64,000 nucleotides of DNA. Source: Halovivax ruber XH-70. GTDB lineage: Archaea; Halobacteriota; Halobacteria; Halobacteriales; Natrialbaceae. A program made the position numbers and the translations under genes. The notes under the pieces are model-generated. The model ran no database searches. It was given only the letters and a program-made list of their open reading frames with translations, and was not told the DNA's origin. The DNA is taken from assembly GCF_000328525.1 (NCBI RefSeq), contig NC_019964.1:2914001-2978000 (forward strand), written 5' to 3'. Every line of letters starts with the position of its first letter. Position 1 is the first letter of the stretch. Of this stretch, positions 47,482 through 57,283 are shown in pieces.

Positions 47482-48620
47482 CACAGGAGCCCCCGTGCGG
47501 TGAGCCAGTAGGATTCGTTGTAGCCGAGCTTCGCCCAGTGCAGTGGGCGCGACGGCTCGCGAACGTACGGTTCCTCGCCGTAGGAGAACTCGATGAACGT
47601 CGCTTCGTCCATCCCGGCCTCGAGGAAGCAGACGGTCTTGCCGTCGTAGACGGCCGTCGGCGTCTCGCCGCGAGCGCGGGTGGCGAGACGGTCGGCGACG
47701 ACGCCCGCCTCGTAGTGAGCGACGCTACCGGCCTTGCTCGTCGGCACGTCCGCGACGTCCCCGATCGCGGAGACGTCCTCGGCGTGTTCCGCTTCGAGCG
47801 TGTGCCGGTCGACGTCGACCCAGCCGTCGTCGCCGAGGCCGGCGTCGATCACGAGGTCGCTGCCCGCGTGGGGCGGAATGGCCACGAGCAGGTCGTAGTC
47901 CAGCTCGCTGCCCTCCATCGATTCGACAATCCCGGCGTCGGGGTCGACCGACTCGACGTTGAAGAACGTCTCCACGTCGACGTTACGCGCGTCGAACAGG
48001 TCGGTCGCCCACTCGGCGATCGACTCCAGCCCGTGCGCACGATTGATTGGGTACGTGTAGGTGAGGTCGACGTCCTCCCGGCGCCCGCGCTCGCGGAGCC
48101 AGTCGTCGACCATCAGCGTGAACTCGACGGGCGCGGCCGGGCACATGTGCGGCACGCCGGCGACGCTCAGCACGAGGTGGCCCTCGGTGAAGTCGGCGAG
48201 TTCGTCACGCAGCGTCTCGGCGCCGTCGGGCCCGTAGAAGTGGTGGCCACCCTCGGCGAGGCCGGGCACAGCATCGGGGTCGAGGGAGGCACCCGTCGCG
48301 AGCACGAGGTGGTCGTAACCGAGCCGCGAGCCGTCGGCGAACGTCAGCGCGTGGCCGTCCGTGTCGACGGCGGTCACCTCGGCGACGTCCAGCGCGACCC
48401 GCCGGTCGACGAGTTCGTCGATCGGTCGAGCGGCGTCGTCGACCGTCTTCTTCCCGAACGGAACGTACAGGAAGGTCGGCTTGTACACGTGCTCGGGATC
48501 GGCCGTGATCAGGCGAACCTCGACGTCGCCGGCCGCGAGTTCCGGCGCCAATTCGTCCGCGAGACGGTTCGCGAGCACCGTCCCGCCCGTCCCGCCGCCG
48601 ACGATCGCGATGCGGTACAT
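47481..48620 (-). CDS. Sulfide:quinone oxidoreductase-like flavoprotein
   Basis: FAD enzyme of the SQR/FCSD group, 379 residues. It starts MYRIAIVGGGTGGTVLANRLAD (FAD fold), has DHLVLATGASLDPDAVPGL, Cys in VPHMCPAAPVEFT and a second in GKTVCFLEAGMD, and DVSAIGDVADVPTSKAG (second FAD contact). The C-terminal aromatic region YNESYWLTARGLL is likely amphipathic and membrane-associating. Expected reaction: oxidise sulfide (or a persulfide) to sulfane sulfur and pass electrons to menaquinone. Middle gene of the TusA-SQR-DUF1641 operon. Confidence 0.9.
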   Translation of the reverse strand: MYRIAIVGGGTGGTVLANRLADELAPELAAGDVEVRLITADPEHVYKPTFLYVPFGKKTVDDAARPIDELVDRRVALDVAEVTAVDTDGHALTFADGSRLGYDHLVLATGASLDPDAVPGLAEGGHHFYGPDGAETLRDELADFTEGHLVLSVAGVPHMCPAAPVEFTLMVDDWLRERGRREDVDLTYTYPINRAHGLESIAEWATDLFDARNVDVETFFNVESVDPDAGIVESMEGSELDYDLLVAIPPHAGSDLVIDAGLGDDGWVDVDRHTLEAEHAEDVSAIGDVADVPTSKAGSVAHYEAGVVADRLATRARGETPTAVYDGKTVCFLEAGMDEATFIEFSYGEEPYVREPSRPLHWAKLGYNESYWLTARGLL

Positions 48621-48621
48621 C

Positions 48622-48861
48622 TCAGGTCACCTCCAGATAGATGGTCCACTCGTCGTCGCCCTCGTCGATCTCGACGAGGTCGTGGCCGGCTTCGTCCAGC
48701 CACGCGGGGACGTCGGTCGTCGAGTTGCGTTCCGAGGTCCGGAGCGCGACCGTCGTCCCCGGATCGAGCGTCTTCACCCGGCCGATGAGGTCCATCAGCG
48801 GGCCAGGGCACGTCGCCCCGCGTGAATCGATCGTGACGTCGGCGTCAGATGGGTTCGTCAT
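48622..48861 (-). CDS. tusA: TusA-family sulfurtransferase
   Basis: A 79-residue sulfur carrier. The CPxP motif is intact, RGATCPGPLMDLIGRV, in which the cysteine carries a persulfide. In this operon it likely accepts sulfur produced by SQR. It stops two bases before the SQR ATG. ATG 48861 is chosen over upstream extension (MTNPSDADVTIDSRG matches the family). Its promoter has TATAAC about 45 bases upstream and ATTGCACAAT about 57-66 bases upstream. Confidence 0.92.
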   Translation of the reverse strand: MTNPSDADVTIDSRGATCPGPLMDLIGRVKTLDPGTTVALRTSERNSTTDVPAWLDEAGHDLVEIDEGDDEWTIYLEVT

Positions 48862-48917
48862 TGGAATCACCAGTATCCGTTCGACTGACTGCGGCCGAAC
48901 ACACGTTATACTACAGT

Positions 48918-48927
48918 ATTGCACAAT
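48918..48927. promoter_or_regulatory. ATTGTRCAAT-type element upstream of tusA operon
   Basis: ATTGCACAAT, one mismatch from a perfect palindrome, seven bases upstream of the tusA TATA-like element. Confidence 0.55.
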
Positions 48928-49254
48928 ATAAACAACCACATGGACTCCAGCGCCGTCGGAACGGGCGACGGGTATATACGACCGGAGGCACCCGACGTCA
49001 CGCGGCCGCAGCCGATCGATTCGACAGGGCTGACCCAGTCGACCGCGTCGAGTCGGTGGCCGTCAAGGCGATCGATGGGGTCGTTCAGACCCAGCGGGTC
49101 CGTCCAGTTAGGATCGAGTTGGCCAACGTGACCCGAGCCGGGCGCTCGAGCGATCCGACACGAGCCCGGGCACGGTTCGAACCGCCTCGCCTCACGGCCG
49201 GAGCCGCCAGGCGCGACCGATCACCCACGAGAGATTCCGAAAGCGGCGAGCACT

Positions 49255-49300
<46 letters not shown>

Positions 49301-49372
49301 ACCGTCACCTCCTCGTGGGGCGATTCTGGCCAGTGCGTGTGCACATCGACCCAGGGGCAGCCGACACCCGTT

Positions 49373-49382
49373 ATTGTACCCA
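49373..49382. promoter_or_regulatory. ATTGTRCAAT-type half site upstream of thioredoxin
   Basis: ATTGTACCCA, 44-53 bases upstream of the thioredoxin ATG and about 11 bases upstream of a TATA-like CATTATG. Left half of the palindrome is perfect. Confidence 0.5.
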
Positions 49383-49425
49383 CACCACACAACCATTATG
49401 TCGATCGAGTCCGTACACGTCATCG

Positions 49426-49863
49426 ATGAGCGAATCACTCGACGACGAACGTGCTCGTATTCGCGAGCAGAAGAAACGAGAACTCCAGGAGCGTCTCGAA
49501 AACGGCGCCAGTTTCGACGACACCGGGAGTGAGACGGCCGGGACGCCGACCGAACCGATCCACGTCGACGGCCCCGACCACCTCTCCGAGGTCGTCTCGA
49601 CGAACGACGTCGTCCTCGTCGACTTCTACGCCGACTGGTGTGGCCCCTGCAAGATGCTGGAGCCGACGGTCGAGGCACTGGCCGCCGAGAGCGAGGCGGC
49701 CGTCGCAAAGGTCGACATCGACGCCCACCAGCGCATGGCCCAGCAACACGGCGTCCGTGGCGTCCCGACGCTCGTCCTCTACGCGAACGGCGAACCCGCC
49801 GAACGGACCAGCGGCGTCCAGGACCGCGCCACGCTCGAGCAGCTGATCGGGCAGTACACGTAA
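49426..49863 (+). CDS. Thioredoxin with charged N-terminal extension
   Basis: A 145-residue thioredoxin. The first 40-45 residues are a charged helix (MSESLDDERARIREQKKRELQERL), then a Trx domain with WCGPC in VDFYADWCGPCKMLEP and GVRGVPTLVLYANG. The Trx domain is clearly related to that at 32444 (same VDFYADWCGPCKM core). The helix may bind a partner. Promoter has the same ATTGTRC element as the other thioredoxin. A DUF1684 gene follows after 80 bases. Confidence 0.93.
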   Translation: MSESLDDERARIREQKKRELQERLENGASFDDTGSETAGTPTEPIHVDGPDHLSEVVSTNDVVLVDFYADWCGPCKMLEPTVEALAAESEAAVAKVDIDAHQRMAQQHGVRGVPTLVLYANGEPAERTSGVQDRATLEQLIGQYT

Positions 49864-49943
49864 TCGAATTCCCCGCCCGCCGGAGACGTACGTCCGACCG
49901 TCATCGACCACCCACGACCGACTGCGACACCACACCTTCACCA

Positions 49944-50504
49944 ATGAGCCAGGACTGGAAACGAGCGATCGAGGCCCAGCGCGAGGAGAAATCGCAGTAC
50001 TTCGGCGAGCATCCACACTCACCGATCCCGCCCGCCGAACGCGAGAGCTTCGACGGGCTCTCGTACTACGCGATCGACGCCGACTACCGGTTCGAGGTCC
50101 CGCTCGATCGGTACGACGACCCCGAACCCGTCATCGTCGGGACGAGCACGGACGGTGAACAGACCTACTACCGGTGGGGCGAGTTCACGGTCACGATCGA
50201 CGGCGCGGACGTCGCCATCCAGGCGTACAAGGCGGATCCCGACGACGACCGACTCTGGGTGCCCTTCCGCGACGAGACCAACGGCGACGAAACCTACGGT
50301 GCCGGCCGGTACATCGACCTGGAGACCGACCATCACCGGACGACCGACGGCGAGTGGGTCCTCGACTTCGACGAAGCGTACAACCCGACCTGTGCGTACT
50401 CCGATCAGTACGAGTGTCCGCTCCCGCCGACGGAGAACTGGCTCGACGTCCCGATCGAGGCCGGCGAACGGGCGTACGAACCCGACTCGGGGCGGCCGTT
50501 CTGA
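49944..50504 (+). CDS. DUF1684 domain protein
   Basis: A 186-residue soluble protein of the DUF1684 family: WKRAIEAQREEKSQYFGEHPHSPIP, SYYAIDADYRFEVPLDRY, LWVPFRDETNGDETYGAGRYIDLE and YNPTCAYSDQYECPLPPTENWLDVPIEAGE. These blocks, with the late Cys residues, are characteristic. The function of DUF1684 is unknown; many copies are near redox genes. Same strand as the thioredoxin, perhaps on the same transcript. Confidence 0.9.
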   Translation: MSQDWKRAIEAQREEKSQYFGEHPHSPIPPAERESFDGLSYYAIDADYRFEVPLDRYDDPEPVIVGTSTDGEQTYYRWGEFTVTIDGADVAIQAYKADPDDDRLWVPFRDETNGDETYGAGRYIDLETDHHRTTDGEWVLDFDEAYNPTCAYSDQYECPLPPTENWLDVPIEAGERAYEPDSGRPF

Positions 50505-50535
50505 GGAACCAGCTGGACACCCGTTTTGCAGGCCC

Positions 50536-52179
50536 TTACTCGTCGAGAAACGTCTCTTCGAATCGACGGACACTCTCGTCGGTGCCCGCGAGGACGAGCT
50601 CGTCGTCCGGTTCGAGAACGAACGACGCCGGATCGAACGACGTGATCGTCTCCCCGTCCCGAACGACGGCGAGGACGGTACAGCCGGTCTCGGCGCGCAC
50701 GTCGGCGTCGACGACCGTCGATCCGGCGAGTCGTCCAGCGGGAAGTCTGACGAGGTCGATCCGCGTGTCGAACGTGAGGACCGTCTCGTCGTCGAGGACG
50801 GTCGAGGCCAGCATCCGGCCGCTGACGGTCGCCAGCGACTGCACGTAGTCCGCCCCCGCCCGGTAGAGCTTGGGTTCGCTCTCCGGGTCGTTCGCCCGCA
50901 CGAGCACCTCGGCCTCGGGGTTCAGTTCCGCGACGATGAGCGTCGTGAAGATCGCCGTCGTGTCGTCGTTGACCGCGACGATGACGGCCGACGCGTCCGT
51001 GACGCCGGCCTCGCGAAAGACGTCGGGTTCCCGTGTATCGCCGACCACGTCGACCGCCGGGCCCGCTTCCCTGTCGATCACCGTCACGGCCGCTGCCGTC
51101 TCCTCGAGTTCAGAAGCGGCGGCTGCCCCGGCGTCGCCGTAGCCGGCGACGAGGACGCGACGGCCAGCGAGTGAACGGATGGTAGACGTCGCCTCCTCGC
51201 GCAACGCGGCGATCCGGTCCGGCGCCCCGGCGACCAGCAATCGGACGTCCTCGTCGAGTTCGACGGACGGCGGGATCGAGCTCTCGAAGCTCCCGCCGAT
51301 CCACGCGCCGACGACGTCGACGGCGAAGCGGTCGTCGAGTTCGACCTCGCCGGCGCGGCGGTTACAGAGGTCACTGCCGGGATCGATCGAGAGTTCGATC
51401 AGTTCGAGGTCGTCTCCGAGTTCGACGCTATCCTCGACGACCGTCGTCACGCTGGTCGGCACGTGATGCGCGAGGCTCTCGCCGAGTAACTGGCGCGGTG
51501 AGAGGACGGCGTCCGCGCCGGCGATCCGATGGTAGTCGGTCACGCTGGCGTCCTCGACGAGGGTGACGACCTCGATGTCGGAAACGGCTTCCCGCGCAGT
51601 GAGGACGATACTGGCGCTCGTATCGTCCGGCGCGTCGGAAACGAGGGCCGCCGCTCGCTCGATGCCAGCGTCGCGCAGGACGTCGATCGACTCCGGATCC
51701 CCGTGGACGACCGTCCGTCCGGCGGCGTGTAAGTCGCGTGCACGGGCTTCGTCCGATTCGACGACGACGGCGTCGCGTCCGCGCGAATCGAGTTCGTCCA
51801 GGAACGCCTCGCCGCGCGAGGAGTACGTACAGAGGATCACGTGGTCGTCGGCGTCGGGCGCGGCCGTCGGGAGGCTCTCCTCGAGTGCGCGTTGCAACCA
51901 CGGGACCGCGAAGACATCCACCGCCGTGAGGATGAGTCCGATTCCAGTCAGTTGCATGGTGATCACGAGGACGTTCATCTGTGGCGTGTCCCAGCCCGCG
52001 TCCTGGCCGTAGCCAGTGGTCGTGAACGACTGAAAGACTACCTCGAGTGCCTGATACCACGGACGTGGACGCCCCTCCCACGTCGCCATCCCGTATGCGT
52101 ACAGGAGTGTGAAGAAGACCGTCGTCACGGCTACCAGCACGAGGTAGTAGGCGGTCCGACGGGATCGGAGCAGCGACAT
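50536..52179 (-). CDS. Potassium channel with two RCK (TrkA-N/C) domains
   Basis: A 547-residue protein: two N-terminal helices around a pore helix with the K+ filter TTTGYGQ, then two cytoplasmic RCK units, each with a Rossmann TrkA_N (ILCTYSSRGEAFLDEL; VLVAGYGDAGAAAASEL) and TrkA_C part. The first nucleotide-binding loop deviates from G-x-G-x-x-G. It should open in response to ligand or nucleotides. Haloarchaea keep molar K+, so such channels are common. ATG 52179 gives MSLLRSRRTAYY; an ATG at 52200 is possible. Confidence 0.92.
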   Translation of the reverse strand: MSLLRSRRTAYYLVLVAVTTVFFTLLYAYGMATWEGRPRPWYQALEVVFQSFTTTGYGQDAGWDTPQMNVLVITMQLTGIGLILTAVDVFAVPWLQRALEESLPTAAPDADDHVILCTYSSRGEAFLDELDSRGRDAVVVESDEARARDLHAAGRTVVHGDPESIDVLRDAGIERAAALVSDAPDDTSASIVLTAREAVSDIEVVTLVEDASVTDYHRIAGADAVLSPRQLLGESLAHHVPTSVTTVVEDSVELGDDLELIELSIDPGSDLCNRRAGEVELDDRFAVDVVGAWIGGSFESSIPPSVELDEDVRLLVAGAPDRIAALREEATSTIRSLAGRRVLVAGYGDAGAAAASELEETAAAVTVIDREAGPAVDVVGDTREPDVFREAGVTDASAVIVAVNDDTTAIFTTLIVAELNPEAEVLVRANDPESEPKLYRAGADYVQSLATVSGRMLASTVLDDETVLTFDTRIDLVRLPAGRLAGSTVVDADVRAETGCTVLAVVRDGETITSFDPASFVLEPDDELVLAGTDESVRRFEETFLDE

Positions 52180-52283
52180 ACGAACGAATGGGCACCCCAC
52201 GGAGTTACCGATACCGGCTCTCCTGAGTACCCGTCTCGGAGCGAGCGGACCACGGTCGATCCGACGCGAACGGCGGCCGACGA

Positions 52284-53039
52284 TCAGTGACTGTGGCCGA
52301 GCAGGGCGATCCCGTACATCACGCCGAGGCCGGCGACGAAGACGACGAAGTAGCCGAGTCGATTGCGAACCTCGGCCTCGGCGTTGATCTCCGGGATCAG
52401 GTCCGAGCTCGCGATGTAGATGAAGTTCCCCGCGGCGAACGTGAGGAGTGCGACCGGTGGTTCGCCGACGATGTCGGAAAGCGCGTAGCCGACGAGGCCG
52501 CCGACGACGACCGTGAGCGCGGTCGCGAAGTTGATGGCGAGCGCGCGCACCTTCTCGAACCCGCCGTAGACGAGGATGCCGAAGTCACCGATCTCCTGGG
52601 GGATCTCGTGTAGCGCGATGGCGAACGCGGTGACGAACCCGACTTCCACGTCGATGAGGAACGCGCCGGCGATGACGAGCCCGTCGATGAAGTTGTGCAG
52701 CGAGTCGGAGACCAACACGAGGTAGGTCACCGGTTCGTGTTCGTGGTCGGTGCCGTGGTGGTGGTGCCAGTGGATGAATTGCTCTAACACGTAGAAGAAC
52801 GCGAACCCGACGACGAGCGCGACGAACAGGCCTCGCGTGTGGAGCGAGCCGTGCGAGCGGATCGCCCGCGGGAGCAGGTGGAAGAAGGCGCCCCCGAGCA
52901 GCGCGCCAGCGGCGAACGCGACGAGCCACAGGAGCAGGCGCTCGACGAGGTGGTCTGCCAGGAAGAGCGTGAAGACGCCGATCCAGGCGAACAGGCTGAT
53001 AAGCAGCGTCGTGAGGAGTATCCAGCCGAGCGGACCCAT
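52284..53039 (-). CDS. ZIP-family zinc transporter
   Basis: A 251-residue ZIP transporter, eight helices, with helix 4 SDSLHNFIDGLVIAGAFL and helix 5 AIALHEIPQEIGDFGIL, the H-x3-D / HEIPQE binuclear metal site, and a His-rich loop HWHHHHGTDHEHE between helices 3 and 4. It differs from the ZIP at 45428 (HN-PEG / QN-PEG), so the two have different subfamilies. ATG 53039 gives MGPLGWILLTT; the 105-codon extension is not supported. Confidence 0.92.
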   Translation of the reverse strand: MGPLGWILLTTLLISLFAWIGVFTLFLADHLVERLLLWLVAFAAGALLGGAFFHLLPRAIRSHGSLHTRGLFVALVVGFAFFYVLEQFIHWHHHHGTDHEHEPVTYLVLVSDSLHNFIDGLVIAGAFLIDVEVGFVTAFAIALHEIPQEIGDFGILVYGGFEKVRALAINFATALTVVVGGLVGYALSDIVGEPPVALLTFAAGNFIYIASSDLIPEINAEAEVRNRLGYFVVFVAGLGVMYGIALLGHSH

Positions 53040-53226
53040 ATCGATACCGGGGCTTGCGAGCGGACCGCCATAGCTTCTGCGTGTTCGGTCGAGCCACGAA
53101 GCCGGGCGGTGGGCAGGGAGGTCGTCGCGATGGCGGACGGAACGACGGTCACGACCGTGGTCGAGCCAGACCGTGTCGCCGACGGCGTCCCCTACACGTA
53201 TGTCACTCGCGGCCCAACCGTCTCGT

Positions 53227-54066
53227 ATGTACGACCGAGTGCTCGTCCCCGTCGACGATCGCGAACCGTCGTCAGTCGCCCTCACGTACGCGATCGAGGT
53301 CGCGGCCGCACACGACGCGACGGCCCACCTGCTGTACGTCGCGGACACGAACAAGCCGAGTCAGGTACAGTATCAGGGCGCCGTTCTCGACATCCTCGAG
53401 CAGGAAGGCGAAGAGGTGCTCGCAGACGCCAGCGAGCGGGCGACGAATGCAGGGGTTACCGTCGACGACGAACTCGTGCAGGGCGATCCGCACCACGAGA
53501 TCGTCGCCGCGTCCGAAGGCGCCGACCTCGTGGTGATGGGGACCCACGGCCGGAGCGGGATCGACGGCTACCTCCTGGGAAGCGTCACGGAACACGTCGT
53601 CAGAAAGACCGAGACGCCCGTGGTGACGGTTCGCGAGGAGGCGACGTGGACGTACCCCCACGAGCGGGTGCTCGTCCCGTTCGACGGCAGTCCCCACGCC
53701 CGCGACGCGCTCGAGCTGGCGACGACCGTCGCCGCGGACACCGGAGCGACGCTGCATCTGCTCGGCGTCGTCGACGAACCAACCTTCGGCGCCTTCGGCT
53801 CGTCGACGGGAGACGAAGACGCCCGTGAACTCCTCGACGCCGCAATGGCCGACATCGACGACGTCCCAGTCGAGACAGTCGTCGAAAGCGGCGCCGTTCT
53901 GGAGACGATTCGGGCGGTCGCGACGGACGCGGGGGCCGACCTGATCGTCATGGGCACCCACGGCCGCCAGGGCGTGAACGAGCGGCTCCTCGGCTCGACG
54001 ACCGACCGCGTGCTCCGGAGTGCCCCGGTTCCCGTGCTGACGATCGGGTCCCAGACTGAGGACTGA
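53227..54066 (+). CDS. Tandem-domain UspA protein
   Basis: A 279-residue protein with two complete UspA domains. Both end with the full nucleotide-binding consensus: VVMGTHGRSGIDGYLLGSVTEHVVRKTETPVV and IVMGTHGRQGVNERLLGSTTDRVLRSAPVPVL. Likely ATP-binding stress protein. ATG 53227 chosen (MYDRVLVPVDDRE). Confidence 0.93.
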   Translation: MYDRVLVPVDDREPSSVALTYAIEVAAAHDATAHLLYVADTNKPSQVQYQGAVLDILEQEGEEVLADASERATNAGVTVDDELVQGDPHHEIVAASEGADLVVMGTHGRSGIDGYLLGSVTEHVVRKTETPVVTVREEATWTYPHERVLVPFDGSPHARDALELATTVAADTGATLHLLGVVDEPTFGAFGSSTGDEDARELLDAAMADIDDVPVETVVESGAVLETIRAVATDAGADLIVMGTHGRQGVNERLLGSTTDRVLRSAPVPVLTIGSQTED

Positions 54067-54192
54067 GTCCGTCGAACGAGACGTCACCGCGCTCCCCGGC
54101 CCCCAGTTCGATCCTTCTCAATTCTACCCGAATTCATCGGCGATCCGAACGGTACACACAACCCTATCCCGCTCGGTGTCGTCTCGTTCAGC

Positions 54193-54564
54193 ATGGCAGA
54201 CACGAAGCGCGGTCGAGACAAGCAAGCGCAAGACGAGGAAGAACGCCAGCGCGAGCGGGCGCTCGAGCAGGAACTCGAACGCGGCGACGAGGCCGAGCCG
54301 GCGGCCGATAGCGAGCAGGGAGCAGTGGCCCTCGAAACCGCGGATCCGCCGACGTGTCACCGCCGAGACTGCAACGAGCCGGCGGCGTTTCGCGTGCTCG
54401 AGCGATACGAGGAGGAAACCGGCCACGGCACCGTCGCGGCGGTGGCGGCGCTGTGTCACGATCACACCGCCGAAGAAGGGCCGGCGAACCTCGACGACGC
54501 CACCCCCGACTACGTCTTTCGTATCGATCCGATCACGCCGCCGGACGCTGCGGACGGCGAGTGA
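54193..54564 (+). CDS. Haloarchaeal protein with possible zinc site
   Basis: A 123-residue protein. The first 50 residues are charged and helical (KRGRDKQAQDEEERQRERALEQELERG); the rest has CHRRDCNEPAAFRVLERYEEETG and later ALCHDHTAEE, four Cys/His groups that could bind one zinc. No family name can be given from sequence. Stand-alone gene between UspA and hemG. Confidence 0.65.
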   Translation: MADTKRGRDKQAQDEEERQRERALEQELERGDEAEPAADSEQGAVALETADPPTCHRRDCNEPAAFRVLERYEEETGHGTVAAVAALCHDHTAEEGPANLDDATPDYVFRIDPITPPDAADGE

Positions 54565-54785
54565 GAAACCGTGCTGACTGCGAGTGGCCCTTCTGACGAG
54601 AAATGCGAGGGGTCGGACCGCGAGTGAGACCGCCGCTCGCGACGAGTGTGACGACAGCACCCACGCCGGGTCGGCCGGATCTGGTTTTCGACCGGACGGG
54701 CAACTCGTGAGCAGCCGAGCGGCACGTTGGCATAGCCGCGCGGATGCCGACACACCGAAATGTATCGACTCGAAACTCTCGAGAG

Positions 54786-56084
54786 ATGACCGTCGGAGTC
54801 GTCGGCGCGGGGATGTCCGGACTGGCGCTCGTGCGAGCGGTAGCACAGCGCGGCGAGGAGGTAATCGCGTTCGAGGCCCGGGACGAGCCGGGGGGCGTCG
54901 TCCAGAGTCGCGAGGTTGACGGCCGGATCGTCGAGCTCGGCCCGCAACGGCTGCGCCTGACGCCGGGCCTCGAGTCGATGATCGACGACTACGACCTGCG
55001 CGAGAGCCTCCGGTACGGCGCCGACGACCAGCCGATCTACGTCTACCACGACGGCGACCTGAAGGTCGCGCCGCTGTCGGTCCGCGAGGCGATCACGACC
55101 GATCTCATCAGCCCGCTGGGCAAGCTCCGGATGCTACTCGAACCGCTGTTCGGCCCGCCCAAACCCGGCGAGACCGTCGACGAGTTCCTCGTCCGGAAGT
55201 TCGGGACGCAGGCGGCTCGGCGGTACGCCGGCCCGCTGTACAGCGGCCTCTACGGCACCGACCCGCGCGACATGCTGATGGAATACTCGCTCGGGCGCGT
55301 GCTCGAAAAACGCGGCGTCGAGCGCAGCATCCTCCTGAAAGTACTCGAATCGGTTCGATCCGACCGCGAGACGCCCCCGATCGTCTCCTTCGACGACGGG
55401 ATCGGCGAACTCGTGGACGCTCTGTACGAGGCCCACGCCGATTCGATCCACCTGGGGACGCCGGTCGAGGCGATCCGGCCGGTCGACGACACGAACGGCT
55501 CCGACGCCGCCGGCTACGAACTCGAGACGGCCGACGGAATCGAGCGCGTCGACGATGTCGTCGTGACGACGCCGGCGCCGATCGCGGCCGAACTGCTCGA
55601 ACCGGTCGACACCGACCTCGCTACGGCCCTCGATCGGTTCAACTACAACCCGATCGGGCTGGTCTTTCTCGACGCCGACTTCGGGGGCCGGGGCCTCGGC
55701 ACGCTCGTCCCGCCGGACGCCGACGACGTCTCGATCAGCGGACTGACCTGGAACGCCAGCATCCTCGATCGCGACCGCCTCTACACCGCCTACCTCGATC
55801 CGCTGTCGTACCCGCCGCTGCTGGAGGCGACCGAGGGCGAGCTCGGCCAGGTCGCGGCGCGGGAGTTCGAGCGCATCACCGGCGCATCGGCGGAGCCGAT
55901 CCACGTCCACCGCTGGGAACCGGGCATGCCCGCCTACGACCGCACCTGGACCGCGATGGACGACCTCGAACCCCCAGCAGGGATCCACCTCTGCGCCAGC
56001 TACGTGGGTCGACCCGGGATCCCCGGCCGGATCCGCAACGCCGAGGCGCTCGCCAAGCAACTCGTCGGCGGCACAAGCGAGTAA
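54786..56084 (+). CDS. hemG: Protoporphyrinogen/coproporphyrinogen oxidase (HemG/HemY-type)
   Basis: FAD enzyme that oxidises the porphyrinogen to porphyrin, 432 residues. N-terminal FAD fold VGVVGAGMSGLALVRAVAQRGEEVIAFEARDEPGGVV, middle VDEFLVRKFGTQAARRYAGPLYSGLYGTDPRDM and C-terminal GIHLCASYVGRPGIPGRIRNAEALA are typical of HemY-type enzymes. ATG 54786 cuts 14 unsupported residues. Fifty-five bases upstream of hemH, same strand, so both are one operon for late heme synthesis. Confidence 0.93.
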   Translation: MTVGVVGAGMSGLALVRAVAQRGEEVIAFEARDEPGGVVQSREVDGRIVELGPQRLRLTPGLESMIDDYDLRESLRYGADDQPIYVYHDGDLKVAPLSVREAITTDLISPLGKLRMLLEPLFGPPKPGETVDEFLVRKFGTQAARRYAGPLYSGLYGTDPRDMLMEYSLGRVLEKRGVERSILLKVLESVRSDRETPPIVSFDDGIGELVDALYEAHADSIHLGTPVEAIRPVDDTNGSDAAGYELETADGIERVDDVVVTTPAPIAAELLEPVDTDLATALDRFNYNPIGLVFLDADFGGRGLGTLVPPDADDVSISGLTWNASILDRDRLYTAYLDPLSYPPLLEATEGELGQVAAREFERITGASAEPIHVHRWEPGMPAYDRTWTAMDDLEPPAGIHLCASYVGRPGIPGRIRNAEALAKQLVGGTSE

Positions 56085-56139
56085 CGGACCGGCCTCCGGG
56101 TCCGAAGTGGCTAAACCGCTCCGGCGGCAAGCGTCGAGC

Positions 56140-57207
56140 ATGGAAACCGGGATCGTCCTGCTCAACTTCGGCGAACCGGCGACGCCCGACCGCGAGACCG
56201 TGCTCGAGTACCTGACGCGGATCTTCTTCGACAACGCGGATCTCGAGGCGGCCGACTCGGAGGAAGCAGCCAGGGAGCGCTCGCGTGAACTCGCGGAGCG
56301 ACGCCTCCCGAGCATCATGGAGGAGTACGAGGAGATCGGCGGCTCGCCGCTCCAGGACCAGGCGGTCGCTCAGGCCGACGCGCTGGCCGAGCGCCTCGAC
56401 TCGCGCGGCCACGACGTGACCGTCCGCCACGCGATGCAGTTCACCGAACCGCTGATCCCCGAGGTCGCGGCCGACCTCGCCGCCGACGGCGTCGACGAGA
56501 TCGTCGCCCTCCCCATCTACCCGCTGTGTGGCCCCTCGACGACCGTCTCCTCGATCGACGCGCTCGAATCGGCGATCGACGAGCTCGACGGCTACGACCC
56601 CGAGTTCGCCTCGGTCACGGGCTGGCACCGCGTTCCGGCGTACAACCGCCTGCGAGCGGACGGCATCGCCGCGTACGCCGAGGAGACCGGTGTCGACCTG
56701 CACGATCCCGACACTGCATTCGTCTTCTCGGCTCACGGCACGCCGACGAAGTACCTGGAGGCGGGCAGCCGCTACGACGAGTACGTCGAGGAACACGCGG
56801 CCACGATGGCCCGCCTGCTCGACCTCGAGGACTACCACATCGGCTACCAGAACCACGCCAACCGCGGCATCGAGTGGACCGACCCCGAGACGGAGGACGT
56901 GGTCGAAGAGTTGGGCGACGAGGCCGACCGCGTCGTCGTCGAGCCGATGAGCTTCATGCACGAACAGTCCGAGACCCTCGCCGAACTCGACGTCGACCTC
57001 GCGGAAGACGCTGCCGACGTCGGCCTCGATCTCTACCGGGTGCCGGTCCCGCACGACGACCCGCGCTTCGCCGACCTGCTGGCCGACCTGCTCGAACCCT
57101 TCTGTGCTGGCTTCGACCCGGCGTACTACCAGCTCCGCCAGTGTGAGTGTCGAGCCGAGCCGGGAACCTACTGTCTGAACGCCGGTGTGCGGCCGGAAAC
57201 GCGATAG
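56140..57207 (+). CDS. hemH: Ferrochelatase
   Basis: Inserts Fe2+ into the porphyrin, 355 residues. Conserved blocks: GIVLLNFGEPATPD, PIYPLCGPSTT, catalytic His in FSAHGTPTKYL and the Glu-bearing MSFMHEQSETLAEL. The C-terminus has Cys322, Cys335, Cys337 and Cys345 (LRQCECRAEPGTYCLNAG), which could hold a [2Fe-2S] cluster as in ferrochelatases of several bacteria and animals. ATG 56140 follows hemG by 55 bases. Convergent with hemE. Confidence 0.94.
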   Translation: METGIVLLNFGEPATPDRETVLEYLTRIFFDNADLEAADSEEAARERSRELAERRLPSIMEEYEEIGGSPLQDQAVAQADALAERLDSRGHDVTVRHAMQFTEPLIPEVAADLAADGVDEIVALPIYPLCGPSTTVSSIDALESAIDELDGYDPEFASVTGWHRVPAYNRLRADGIAAYAEETGVDLHDPDTAFVFSAHGTPTKYLEAGSRYDEYVEEHAATMARLLDLEDYHIGYQNHANRGIEWTDPETEDVVEELGDEADRVVVEPMSFMHEQSETLAELDVDLAEDAADVGLDLYRVPVPHDDPRFADLLADLLEPFCAGFDPAYYQLRQCECRAEPGTYCLNAGVRPETR

Positions 57208-57283
57208 TCACCAGTCCTATTTCCACCGAGCGGCCCATCGCTGCGCCGTCCAAAATATTGCGAAACCAGCTTCGTCATCCACA